DNA from: JANWVO01 sp037446555
GTDB lineage: Bacteria; Acidobacteriota; Terriglobia; Bryobacterales; Bryobacteraceae
DNA: 64,000 nucleotides
Assembly (NCBI GenBank): GCA_037446555.1
Contig: JBBIIK010000013.1
Location: 1-64,000 of the forward strand
Reading direction: 5' to 3'
Below are positions 1 to 7,582 of the stretch, piece by piece (position 1 is the first letter of the stretch; each line of letters begins with the position of its first letter). Both the position numbers and the translations under genes were made by a program. The notes below the pieces were generated by a model that saw only the letters and a list, made by a program, of their open reading frames with translations, searched no databases and was not told the DNA's origin.

Positions 1-56
1 TCCACCGCCACCTTGGCCTTGAACTTCGGGCTGTACTGCTTGCGCGTGGTCGTCAT
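1..56 (-). CDS. IS3-family transposase OrfA, N-terminal fragment
   Basis: The minus strand encodes MTTTRKQYSPKFKAKVAV before running off the window. The RKQYSPKFKAKVA pattern is the typical start of the helix-turn-helix OrfA protein of IS3-family elements, which binds the terminal repeats and is joined to OrfB by frameshifting to give active transposase. Only 18 residues are visible, so whether the copy is intact cannot be judged. The ATG is at 54-56. Confidence 0.7.
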   Translation of the reverse strand, partial: MTTTRKQYSPKFKAKVAV

Positions 57-122
57 CGCCGCTCCTGCGTTTACGACTGCGCCAGATTCTAACTTATTGG
101 GTGGTCTGAAATCCTGGGACCA
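1..122 (-). mobile_element. Left end of an IS3-family insertion sequence (partial)
   Basis: Reading the minus strand, this stretch runs from an apparent element end, beginning TGGTCCCAGGATTTC, through a roughly 60-base leader into the start of an OrfA-type transposase. The element continues beyond the window. The exact end is uncertain because the 10-base string GACCACTATA is repeated in tandem at 118-127 and 128-137. The boundary could therefore be about 122 or 132. I infer an insertion sequence end; no second terminal repeat is available for comparison. Confidence 0.55.
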
Positions 123-224
123 CTATAGACCACTATACTCGGCAACTTGTGCGAAAACGCGAAGTGCAAGAACGACAGCCAGAATGCTGATGCGGGGAAT
201 CGTGTTTCTTGCCCGTTGGGACAT
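123..224 (-). pseudogene. Possible secreted-protein N-terminus interrupted by the IS3 element
   Basis: A short frame encodes MSQRARNTIPRISILA, then a hydrophobic core and VFAQVAEYSG, which looks like a signal peptide with an alanine-x-alanine-like cleavage region. The frame ends in TAG at 123-125, exactly at the inferred insertion-sequence boundary, so the rest of the gene could lie on the far side of the element outside the window. The ribosome-binding site is weak. This is an inference from position and hydrophobicity, and the frame may be fortuitous. Confidence 0.25.
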
Positions 225-952
225 GGCGTCCAAGTCCCCGTTGCCCCGATGGTTGTCAACACTTTCACACCGGGCCTCGTCCAGCCGCGGCGAGCCGAAC
301 TGCCGGCCTTTCTGGAAAAATCGAGCTGCGTTTGTTCTAATGTCTGCCGACCTCTTCCCTCTGTCAACACGATTTTGGGCCCGGCACCTTTCTGCGAAGA
401 ATTGCCGGTCGCACTCGCGTCTTGATTCGCCAAGCGTTGGCGACTCAGCAGCAACTTCTGCAAAGGGCGTGTCAACGTGTGCGGTCAGACCGGAGAACGG
501 CCTGCAACGATGAGGATCTTGGGCTGGAGGCATGGCCGCTTCCCTTCGGAGTGATTCCCGAAAAGAAGAGCGCCCCGGAAGAATCAATTCCACTGCCATT
601 TTCCGCGGCCTGTCGCAAGAGGACAGATCGAAACGGCCGGCGGGAAAAAGTGCAAGCGCTGCTCACGAATGTCGTGCAAACGCATGCCGCCGGAGATTCC
701 GCGCTTCTGATTCCAGCAGCCTGTCGTAACAGGTGATCCTCATGCCGATTGCGACACGTCTATGGGCCAGCGCAATCTGGATCTGGCCATGCCGCTCCCG
801 CCGGTCCGTCATTGCATGGGCGGGCGAACGCAAACCCCACCGACTTGAGGGGCTTTTTTCGCAAGGTTGTGCTCGAGGAAGAATGCCTGATTTCGAAACT
901 GTGGACCCAAATACGAAACCGTCCAGCGGTTTATTCCCCCCCAGAGCACCCG
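225..952. other. Gene-poor stretch with no recognisable coding sequence
   Basis: Several overlapping open frames exist on both strands, but none shows a recognisable domain, a good ribosome-binding site or consistent codon use. A run of six T residues after a GGGGC (854-859) is preceded by only a four-base stem, too weak to call a terminator. The position beside an insertion sequence suggests decayed or rearranged DNA. Confidence 0.4.
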
Positions 953-1294
953 TCAGCGGGCGACAGCTAACGCGGCGCGGTTGCGGACAGGAGCCGGGAG
1001 TCCGGCGCCGAAGGCCGCCTGGGCGGCGAGCGCGAGCAGGTTGCGCAGAGGCTCCTCCATGCCGGGGCGCGCCCGGAGGGCCTGCCGGTAGCAGTGAATG
1101 GCGTCGCGGCGATTGCCGAGCGCCTCAAGGATGACTCCCAGATCATTCCAGGCAGGCGCGCAGGAGGGATCGAGGTGCACGGCCTGGCGCAGCCTCAGGA
1201 CTGCGTCTTGCATAAGAGCTTGATCGAGAAGCTGAAGCGCTTTCCGATGGCAGTGGCTGGCTGTGGGCGGGTTGGGAAAATTGGCTTGCGTCAT
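953..1294 (-). CDS. Small tetratricopeptide-repeat protein
   Basis: The 113-residue protein contains about two TPR units. One is around residues 14-47 (ALQLLDQALMQDAVLRLRQA) and a clearer one around 48-82 (APAWNDLGVILEALGNRRDA followed by YRQALRARP). TPRs are protein-binding scaffolds. There is no signal peptide, so it is probably cytoplasmic. AGAGGG about seven bases before the ATG supports the start. It lies just downstream of the flagellin gene on the same strand but beyond a strong hairpin, so it is probably transcribed separately or by read-through. A flagellar role is possible only from position. Confidence 0.6.
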   Translation of the reverse strand: MTQANFPNPPTASHCHRKALQLLDQALMQDAVLRLRQAVHLDPSCAPAWNDLGVILEALGNRRDAIHCYRQALRARPGMEEPLRNLLALAAQAAFGAGLPAPVRNRAALAVAR

Positions 1295-1411
1295 CGGGGG
1301 ACCCTCTGAGGGAAGGGATCGGCAGAAGACCCGATTTCCTTGAGGGCAGGCGGGAGGTTCCGGAGGGGTTTCTTGGAATGGCTTGGAGGGGGAAGGGGGC
1401 CGGAGAAAGCG

Positions 1412-1441
1412 AAGCCCCGGGCGCGGGGGCGCCCGGGGCTT
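1412..1441 (-). terminator. Strong hairpin downstream of flagellin
   Basis: A 13-base perfect stem (AAGCCCCGGGCGC pairing with GCGCCCGGGGCTT) with a four-base loop lies 35 bases past the flagellin stop. On the minus strand it is followed by CGCTTTCTCC rather than a long T tract, so it is a likely but not textbook intrinsic terminator. Confidence 0.7.
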
Positions 1442-1475
1442 GGGCGGTTGAGCGTGAGGAGGTTCAACCGGGTGG

Positions 1476-3101
1476 TTAGCCGCGGAGCAGGCTGAGGACG
1501 GCCTGCGGGGCGGCGTTAGCTTGGGCCAGGGCGGCGACGCCGGCCTGGGTGAGGATCTGGGCTTTGGTCAGGTTGGCCGCTTCGAAGGCGAGGTCGGCAT
1601 CGCGGATGCGGGACTCGCTGGCGGCGAGGTTGGTCAGTTGCGTGGCGGCCAGGCTGACGGCGAAGTTGAACTGGTTCTGGCCCTTGCCGACGACGGCCTG
1701 GGCTTCGCCGAGTTTCCGAACCGCTTCGGCCAGCGCGTTGACGGCGCGTTCCGCAGTCTCCTGGGTGGAGATGGAGAGGTTGGCGCCGCCGCTGGAGTCG
1801 AGGGTGGTTTCCGAGGTCGAGTCGGCGGTGGAGTCGCTGGTGATGGCGGTGCCGCCATTGAGGCCGACCGCAGCGGTGGCGGTTTGGACGACGACCTTGA
1901 AGGCGCTGGTGCTGGCAAAGGCGAGACGGTTGGTGCCGTCACCCGCCTCGGCCGCCGCGATCTTCATGAGCCCGTCCTTGTTGCTGGCCAACAGCGCCGT
2001 ATTGATCGTGTCGGCGGCCGCCTCTGCCGAGGCGGCGTTGGCGTTGGTCAGCGTCACATCCACCGATTGGAGGGATCCGTCGGCGCCGATGGCGGAGATG
2101 GTGACGATTTGAGTCTCGCCTGCGGAGACGTTGGTGAAGGAGAAGGAGCGCGCCTCCAGTCCGCCTGCGACTTTGACGTTGGCCGCAGTGGTAAGGCCGA
2201 ACATCCTCTGCGCCGCCGCGTCAGCGCCAGCCTCGACAGAGAACGCGGTGGTGGCGGAGACGAGCGAGAAGCCCTTGCCGTCGGCGTTGATCTGGGCCTT
2301 GATGTTGGCATTGCGCAGGGCGACCGCGCCCGCGGACGTGCCACCCGCCGCGCTCTCGATGCCCGCGTTGATGGCCGCCACCAGGCCCTTGAGATCCTGA
2401 ACGCCGGTGAGGTTGACGCTGATCTGCTGGTCGTCGAAGCCCACGCCGGAGAGGTTGAACGTCATCGACGTGGCGCCGCCGATGGCGCTTTCCAGGTCTC
2501 CGGTTGTGCCGTCGTCGTAGACGCTCATGTCGTAGGTGGCCGTGTCGTTCGACGCCGAATAGCCGCTCAAACCCAGGCTTCGGGCGTCGACCGTGGACTG
2601 GCGGAGATCGACGCTGACGCTGCCGTTCGAGATGATCTCGGTGTTGTCGGCACCGCGGCCGCCGCCGATGAACACGCTCAGGTTCTTGGCGAAGTCCCCG
2701 CCCTGGTTCAGGCCAATGGCCTGCGCCTGGCGGTTGATCTCCTCGATCACGCTCTGGAATTCGCTGTTGAGCACCTCCCGGTTGCCGTTGAACGTCCCCG
2801 AGGCCGACTGCGTCGCCAGCGTGCGGGCGCGGTCCAGCAGCTTGCTGATGTTGTTGATGCCGCTGTCAATGGTTTGCAGTGTCGCCAGGCCGTCGTTGGC
2901 GTTGCGGATGCCCTGGGTGAGCACCGCCTGGTCGCTGCGGAACCCGTTGGCAATGGCCAGCCCGGCTGCGTCGTCGCCGGAACTGACGATGCGCAAGCCC
3001 GACGTGACCCGGCTGATGGTCTTGGTCTGGAACTCCTGCGTGACGCGCAGGTATTCCTGCGCCTGCAGGGAGGCGATGTTGGTGTTAATCGTAAACGCCA
3101 C
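1476..3101 (-). CDS. fliC: Flagellin
   Basis: This 541-residue protein is the structural subunit of the flagellar filament. The conserved N-terminal D0/D1 region (about 1-140) starts AFTINTNIASLQAQ and contains SRVTSGLRIVSSGDDAAGLA. The conserved C-terminal D1/D0 region (about the last 100 residues) contains ESRIRDADLAFEAANLTKAQ and ends LSLLRG. The central third is long, low in charge and rich in A, S, T, G and N, as expected for the surface-exposed variable domain. The GTG start at 3101 is chosen because homology begins there and AAGGAGAGAAGGA precedes it. An upstream in-frame extension looks non-coding. It has its own promoter and structured leader and is divergent from two glycosyltransferase-like genes. 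The export chaperone and other flagellar genes are not in the window. Confidence 0.95.
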   Translation of the reverse strand: MAFTINTNIASLQAQEYLRVTQEFQTKTISRVTSGLRIVSSGDDAAGLAIANGFRSDQAVLTQGIRNANDGLATLQTIDSGINNISKLLDRARTLATQSASGTFNGNREVLNSEFQSVIEEINRQAQAIGLNQGGDFAKNLSVFIGGGRGADNTEIISNGSVSVDLRQSTVDARSLGLSGYSASNDTATYDMSVYDDGTTGDLESAIGGATSMTFNLSGVGFDDQQISVNLTGVQDLKGLVAAINAGIESAAGGTSAGAVALRNANIKAQINADGKGFSLVSATTAFSVEAGADAAAQRMFGLTTAANVKVAGGLEARSFSFTNVSAGETQIVTISAIGADGSLQSVDVTLTNANAASAEAAADTINTALLASNKDGLMKIAAAEAGDGTNRLAFASTSAFKVVVQTATAAVGLNGGTAITSDSTADSTSETTLDSSGGANLSISTQETAERAVNALAEAVRKLGEAQAVVGKGQNQFNFAVSLAATQLTNLAASESRIRDADLAFEAANLTKAQILTQAGVAALAQANAAPQAVLSLLRG

Positions 3102-3133
3102 TGTCCTTCTCTCCTTTTTCGGCCGAGGCTTCA

Positions 3134-3150
3134 GCAGGATTCCTTCCTGC
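3134..3150 (-). promoter_or_regulatory. Hairpin with GGA loop in flagellin leader (CsrA-site-like)
   Basis: In the transcript this folds as a GCAGGA/TCCTGC stem with an AGGAA loop, placing GGA in the apical loop about 33 bases before the start codon. Two more GGA motifs sit in the Shine-Dalgarno region (AAGGAGAGAAGGAC). A looped GGA plus a GGA over the ribosome-binding site is the arrangement recognised by CsrA on flagellin mRNAs in other bacteria. Its use here is inferred. Confidence 0.45.
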
Positions 3151-3152
3151 CG

Positions 3153-3168
3153 GGACCGCTTGCGGTCC
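3153..3168 (-). repeat. Perfect inverted repeat in flagellin leader
   Basis: GGACCGCTTGCGGTCC forms a seven-base perfect palindrome immediately upstream of the GGA-loop hairpin and inside the expected 5' untranslated region of flagellin mRNA. It could stabilise the leader or act in translational control. No homologous element was recognised. Confidence 0.5.
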
Positions 3169-3189
3169 TGCGCTCCGGCTTCACCGCGC

Positions 3190-3216
3190 TCATCGGCCCG
3201 CTGCGGGAGGGCTTGA
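3190..3216 (-). promoter_or_regulatory. Sigma-28 (FliA)-like promoter of flagellin
   Basis: The minus strand reads TCAA, 15 bases, GCCGATGA. The flagellar sigma-28 consensus is TAAA, 15 bases, GCCGATAA, so the spacing is exact and 10 of 12 bases match. It would start transcription about 80 bases before the flagellin GTG, which fits the class-III flagellar regulation usual for flagellin genes. Confidence 0.7.
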
Positions 3217-3319
3217 GAGAAAATGCACGGCGGGGGAGGCCGGCAACGATCCGCGCTTGGTATACTTCGGATGCCCGCCTGCGCCAGAGCCGGGACCCCG
3301 GAGCAGGAGTCTGAACAGG

Positions 3320-4372
3320 GTGAAGAGGGCTGCCGCCACCATCGCCTCGCGCTCGCGCATCGCGCTGGCCCGCGCCACGACCGCCTCTTGCCGCCGGCAT
3401 CATCCGGAACTTCCTTTCTTCTGCCTGCTGGCTGACGGGCCGCACGAAAGCATCCAGCCCGGGCGGGAGCCCTTCGATCTGCTCGAATTCGATGCGCTGG
3501 AGGTTCCGGATGCAAGCCGGTTCCGCTTCCGTTATGGAGAGATGGAGCTGAGCTACGCCTTGACGCCGTTTCTCATCGAGCACCTGCTGCGGGCGGGCTT
3601 CGACGCCGTCGTGTTCCTGAAGCAGGAGACGATGGTGCTGGACCGGTTCGACACACTGTTCGAACAATTGGCGACGGCCTCCATCCTTCTGACACCTCAT
3701 TTTCTGGAGCCGCCTGGGGGAAACGACGCCATTTTGCGGGAGCGGGACGTGCTGCGCGCGGGCGTGTTCAACGGAGGGGTTCTGGGCTTTTCGGACTGCG
3801 AGGAAGCGCAACGGGTGCTGGCTTGGTGGAAGCAGCGCACGCTGGAGTTGTGCCTGCTCGATGTGGAAGAGGGGCTGCACTACGAGCAGCGCTGGCTGGA
3901 TTTCGTGCCGAGCCTGGCGCCGGGTTCGGGCATCGTGCGCGACCCGGGCATCAACGTGGGCCACTGGAACCTGACCGAGCGGCGCATCGAAGTGCGCGGC
4001 GGGCGCGTGACGGCGTGCGGAGAGCCATGCCGCGTGTTCCGCTTCAGCGGCTATGATCCCGGGCGCCCGGAACGGGTAACTCGCTACAGCCGGATGAGAG
4101 TGGCCGACACAGGCGCGGCTGCCGAGGTCTTTGCCGCGTATCAGCGGCTTCTGATGGAGTGCGGCTGGCAGGAGACGCGCGGGCTGCCCTATGCCTGGGA
4201 CCGGTTCGACAACGGCGCCCGGGTGCTGCCCGAGGCCCGCCGTCTGTACCGCTCGCTGGGCGTGGAGGCGGAACGGTTTGGCGATCCCTTCCAGACCGGG
4301 CCGCCGGACAGTTTCTACCATTGGTTGCGGCAGCGGCGCCCGCATTCGTTACGCGAGGCGTCCCATGGATGA
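3320..4372 (+). CDS. Glycosyltransferase-like protein, DxD-less paralogue
   Basis: The 350-residue protein is clearly homologous along its length to the next gene: both contain FNGG, a ..QRWLD block, RDPG(I/V)N and FSGYDP. These resemble nucleotide-sugar transferases of the GT-A fold. At the position where the neighbour has the metal-binding DPD, this protein has K-Q-E-T (residues 101-104), so catalysis by the usual metal-dependent mechanism is doubtful. The GTG start is chosen because homology begins at its third or fourth residue and AGGAG lies ten bases upstream. It overlaps the next gene by eight bases and is divergent from flagellin, so a role in flagellin or surface glycosylation is possible but unproven. 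Confidence 0.65.
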   Translation: MKRAAATIASRSRIALARATTASCRRHHPELPFFCLLADGPHESIQPGREPFDLLEFDALEVPDASRFRFRYGEMELSYALTPFLIEHLLRAGFDAVVFLKQETMVLDRFDTLFEQLATASILLTPHFLEPPGGNDAILRERDVLRAGVFNGGVLGFSDCEEAQRVLAWWKQRTLELCLLDVEEGLHYEQRWLDFVPSLAPGSGIVRDPGINVGHWNLTERRIEVRGGRVTACGEPCRVFRFSGYDPGRPERVTRYSRMRVADTGAAAEVFAAYQRLLMECGWQETRGLPYAWDRFDNGARVLPEARRLYRSLGVEAERFGDPFQTGPPDSFYHWLRQRRPHSLREASHG

Positions 4373-5384
4373 ACCGCTGGCCGTCGCCACAGTGGCGGCA
4401 TCGAACTATGCCGCGCAGGCCGCCGTCATGGCCGCCTCGCTGCGGCGGTTCCATCCCGATGCGCCCTTCTATCTCCTGCTGGCGGGCCGGCCCCGCGCCT
4501 TGCCCCGCCTCGAGCGGCTCGGCGCGCGCCTCCTGTCTCTCGACGACCTGCCCCTCCGGGGCGCCACCGGCATGCTGCTGCGGTACAGCCCCAAGGAGTT
4601 GTGCGCGGCGCTGAAGCCGTCCCTGCTGCGGGAAGCGTTGCGGCGCGGCCACCGCACGGCCGTGTTCGTGGATCCCGACATGCTGGTTCTGGGAAGCCTG
4701 GCCCCGCTGTTCGAAGCCGCCGCAGAGCACTCGCTAACGCTGGCGCCTCACCTTGTCCCGGAAGCCGCTGGCGCACCCGACCCTGGCCTGGAGCGGGCGC
4801 TGCTGCTGGCGGGGATGTTCAACGGGGGCGCCATCGGCGCCACCTGCAACGATGAGACGCTCCGCTTCCTGGATTGGTGGGAACGGCGGCTGCACACGCA
4901 CTCGATCGACAGCGTGCGCGACGGGTTTCATTGCGATCAACGTTGGCTGGATCTGGCGCCCGCCTTTGTCACCGGTCTTTGCATCCTCCGCGATCCGGGC
5001 GTGAATGCCGCTTACTGGCGGCTGAAATGGCTGCTTGTGGAACAGCGGGGCGAGGCGTTCTTCATCAACGGCGAGCCGCTGCGGCTGTTCCACTTCAGCG
5101 GCTACGACCCGCGGCGTCCCTGGGAGGCGACGCGGTTCCGGCCGGGGTGGCTCATCGAGGAGACAGGAGCGGCGTCGCTGTTCCGGTTGTATCACGGCCT
5201 GCTTCTGGAGGCGGGGTGGAGCGAGGCGTGCTTCACTGAAAACGACGGCCCGGAGACCTATAGGGTCTTCCACTTCCTGCGGCGCCTGCGGTCCGCAGCC
5301 CGCCGCGCGTTGCGCGAGCCCCGGCGGCTTCCGGGAGAATGTTGGAATGCCATCTCAGGCAAGACAACCACTCCACACGGCTGA
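4365..5384 (+). CDS. Glycosyltransferase-like protein (GT-A-type)
   Basis: This 339-residue protein starts with a sugar-nucleotide-binding-like strand (LAVATVAASNYAAQA). It carries VDPDML around residues 102-107, a good candidate for the DxD motif that holds metal and nucleotide sugar. Later blocks are MFNGGAIG, FHCDQRWLD, RDPGVN and FHFSGYDPRRP. The ATG overlaps the end of the upstream paralogue (ATGGATGA), indicating translational coupling. There is no signal peptide or membrane segment, so it is probably cytoplasmic. The acceptor is unknown. The divergent flagellin gene makes it a reasonable candidate substrate. Confidence 0.7.
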   Translation: MDEPLAVATVAASNYAAQAAVMAASLRRFHPDAPFYLLLAGRPRALPRLERLGARLLSLDDLPLRGATGMLLRYSPKELCAALKPSLLREALRRGHRTAVFVDPDMLVLGSLAPLFEAAAEHSLTLAPHLVPEAAGAPDPGLERALLLAGMFNGGAIGATCNDETLRFLDWWERRLHTHSIDSVRDGFHCDQRWLDLAPAFVTGLCILRDPGVNAAYWRLKWLLVEQRGEAFFINGEPLRLFHFSGYDPRRPWEATRFRPGWLIEETGAASLFRLYHGLLLEAGWSEACFTENDGPETYRVFHFLRRLRSAARRALREPRRLPGECWNAISGKTTTPHG

Positions 5385-6534
5385 TCTTCGCGCCTGGCAC
5401 GCGCGTAAACAGGGCCTCGATGGCTCGCTAGACCGGCTGTCTCCCGCAGCCGTGCTGGCCGCCGCGGGATGGGCGCGCTCGGTGGGCGGATCGGCGCCCT
5501 ACCTCTCCCTGTTTGCTCGAGCCCGTCTGCGGCGCGAGCAGGTCGACCAGGCCGCGCAGCGAATGGAGATCTGCGAGCTGCCCTCGGTCCGGGGCTGTAC
5601 CTATATCGTTCCCGCAGAGCATTTCGCCCTCGCGCTGTCGCTAGGCGCGCCGTTCAGCGGGCGCGAACGCCAGACGGCGAAGAAGCTGGGCCTGACAGAC
5701 AAGGAGCTGGACCGGCTTTCCCGGAAGGTTCTCGATGCGCTCCCGGGCGGGGCTCTGGAGCCGGAGCACATCAAGGAAGCCGCCGGACCGGCGGTGCGGC
5801 ACCTCGGAGAAGAGGGCAAGAAGAAGGGCATGATCACGACCCTGCCGGTGGCGCTGGGGGAGCTTCAGGCGGCGGGCAGAATCCGCCGCATTCCTGCCGG
5901 CGGGCGACTCGATACGCAGCGCTACGCCTATGCGCTATGGGATCCCTCTCCGTTGCCGAACGGCCCCCTGCCTGTGGAAGAGGCGCTGCCCGAACTGGCG
6001 CTCCTGTACTGGCGCTGGATTGGCCCTGCGTCGGAGGCGGAGTTCCAGGAGTTCTGCGGACTTCCCCTGAAGCACGTCCGCCCTGCGTTGGAGCAGGCGG
6101 GTATCGGGCCCCTGCCGCAGCATCCGGGGCTTTTGATCGCGAGGGATGAGATCGACGCACTGGTTTCCTTCCGGCGCGAGAAGAAGCCCTGCTGGCGGCT
6201 GGCGGCGAGCCTCGACTCGTCCGTGCTTTTGCGCCGCAACTCGCGGGACTTGCTCGACGATCCGGATTCTGCGGGGCTGAAGGGCACTGGACTCGGCGAT
6301 CTGCCGCACCATGCGATCCTCGACCGCGGCACGCTGACAGGCTACTGGGAGTTCGATCCCGGCGCGGCGCGGATCGTGTGGCGCACCTTCGCCAAGGCGG
6401 ACAAGGCGCTGGAAGAGGAGATCCGCCGCACGCAGGAGTTCATCGTGAACGATCTTGGCGACTGCCGCGCCTACAGCATGGACACGCCGAAGTCCCGCGC
6501 CGCGCGCATTGCCGCGCTGCAAGCGGCCGGGTGA
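5347..6534 (+). CDS. Winged-helix protein of the AlkZ/YcaQ (HTH_42) family
   Basis: The 395-residue protein matches the family of winged-helix DNA glycosylases that unhook interstrand crosslinks. Supporting blocks are the N-terminal RKQGLDGS, the middle GCTYIVPAEHFALAL and KKKGMITTLPVALGELQAAG, and the C-terminal YWEFDPGAARIVW. The Q-x-Q/D catalytic motif expected near residues 40-46 is not visible; the sequence there is GWARSVGGSA. It may be a divergent glycosylase or a non-catalytic DNA-binding member. The ATG lies within the 3' end of the glycosyltransferase gene (38-base overlap), preceded by GGGAG, so the genes are co-transcribed although functionally unrelated. Confidence 0.65.
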   Translation: MPSQARQPLHTADLRAWHARKQGLDGSLDRLSPAAVLAAAGWARSVGGSAPYLSLFARARLRREQVDQAAQRMEICELPSVRGCTYIVPAEHFALALSLGAPFSGRERQTAKKLGLTDKELDRLSRKVLDALPGGALEPEHIKEAAGPAVRHLGEEGKKKGMITTLPVALGELQAAGRIRRIPAGGRLDTQRYAYALWDPSPLPNGPLPVEEALPELALLYWRWIGPASEAEFQEFCGLPLKHVRPALEQAGIGPLPQHPGLLIARDEIDALVSFRREKKPCWRLAASLDSSVLLRRNSRDLLDDPDSAGLKGTGLGDLPHHAILDRGTLTGYWEFDPGAARIVWRTFAKADKALEEEIRRTQEFIVNDLGDCRAYSMDTPKSRAARIAALQAAG

Positions 6535-6558
6535 GGCGGGGCGCCGGCTTCCCTCCGC

Positions 6559-7425
6559 TCAGCGGCCGCGGCCGGCCTTTGCGGATGTCCGGCGAAGCGG
6601 CTTGGCAGGACCGGAGGCCGGGGCATTCCGGCCTGTGAGACGCACCCGCTGCTCGTTCGCCGGATTGAATTCGAGCACCCACAGGCGGCCGTCCGGGGCC
6701 ACCACACCGCCCGATGGCCTCCAGGGCGCGGGGCTCTGACCGGCCACCGAAACGGCGCCTCTGCGGTCGATCTTCGCCACCGCCCTGCGCTCCGGCAACG
6801 CGGCGTACACGTTTCCCGCGCGATCCGCCCAGATGCCCATCACCGCTCCCAGAGATCCTTCGTGGACCGGTCTTGCCCTCCCGGAGGGCGGGCGGCGCCA
6901 GATGACCCCGCGCACGGCGAATAACAAATCGCCGGACGGGGCGACGCCAAGCCAGCCCGGCCGGATGTCTCCCAGATCTTCCAGTGTCTCGACCCTTCCC
7001 GCGGCAAAGTTGCGTTGCAGCAACGTGGACCGCCCTTGCCGTACCAGCCAGTACATCCATCCATCAGGAGAACGGACGAAGGAGAAGTCCCGGTAGTCCT
7101 CCCGGAACCCTGCACGAGCCGGAATCACATCGGTCACATCCCCGTTGGGAAGCCGCTTCCAGACACGGTGGCCCCAGCGGTTTGTGCGCTCGCCTTCATA
7201 CCAGAGGTGCTCGCCGTAGAGGTTGCCGGCCGCGTCCAGCCACAGTTCGTGCGTGTGCACTCCAGCCACCGCGAGCGTGCGCTGGCCGCCGGTCGCCACG
7301 CGCCACACATTCCGGTTGTCGGAGTAATAGATGGCGCCGTCCGCATCCGCGACAATCCCGATCGCGGGATGGCCTTGCATCCATGGCGCGGCCAAGAGCA
7401 CGGCGATCATGCCAGCGCGCTGCAT
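6559..7425 (-). CDS. Secreted beta-propeller-like (NHL/SMP-30 type) protein
   Basis: A 288-residue protein opens with a short signal peptide (MQRAGMIAVLLAAP). Repeated blade-like motifs follow, each with a D-x-x-G-x-(I/L)-Y pattern: DADGAIYYSD, DAAGNLYGE, SPDGWMYW, APSGDLLFA, DRAGNVYAA, APDGRLWVL. About six blades are visible, as expected for NHL or gluconolactonase-like propellers. It is probably periplasmic or extracellular; ligand and activity are unknown. It converges on the AlkZ-like gene with 24 bases between stops and is divergent from the cupin-led sugar operon. Confidence 0.65.
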   Translation of the reverse strand: MQRAGMIAVLLAAPWMQGHPAIGIVADADGAIYYSDNRNVWRVATGGQRTLAVAGVHTHELWLDAAGNLYGEHLWYEGERTNRWGHRVWKRLPNGDVTDVIPARAGFREDYRDFSFVRSPDGWMYWLVRQGRSTLLQRNFAAGRVETLEDLGDIRPGWLGVAPSGDLLFAVRGVIWRRPPSGRARPVHEGSLGAVMGIWADRAGNVYAALPERRAVAKIDRRGAVSVAGQSPAPWRPSGGVVAPDGRLWVLEFNPANEQRVRLTGRNAPASGPAKPLRRTSAKAGRGR

Positions 7426-7556
7426 CCCCCCGGTCCCAGGGCTTCATCATGAGGAAAGGCTGCATCCAAGTCAAGCAGAAACTGCATGCCGGTGCCGCGG
7501 TTGCGATTCCACGCCGACTCAGAATCAGCGTGCGTGCGAAGCCGCCTCCCGTGCGA

Positions 7557-7562
7557 TATAGT
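7557..7562 (+). promoter_or_regulatory. -10-like hexamer TATAGT for the sugar operon
   Basis: TATAGT lies 20 bases before the cupin ATG, with AAGGAG between (7571-7576), giving a short conventional leader. No convincing -35 hexamer is visible at 16-18 base spacing. Confidence 0.45.
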
Positions 7563-7582
7563 GGCGCGGCAAGGAGAATTCC

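Noticed and set aside
838..859. Possible terminator with a six-T run
   Set aside because: Only a four-base stem precedes the T run.
1521..3314. Long open frame antisense to flagellin
   Set aside because: Flagellin is unambiguous, and the antisense product is a Gly/Asp/Val-rich artefact of codon bias.
3102..3515. N-terminal extension of flagellin by in-frame read-back
   Set aside because: It would overlap the sigma-28-like promoter and the divergent glycosyltransferase gene, and flagellin homology begins at the GTG at 3101.
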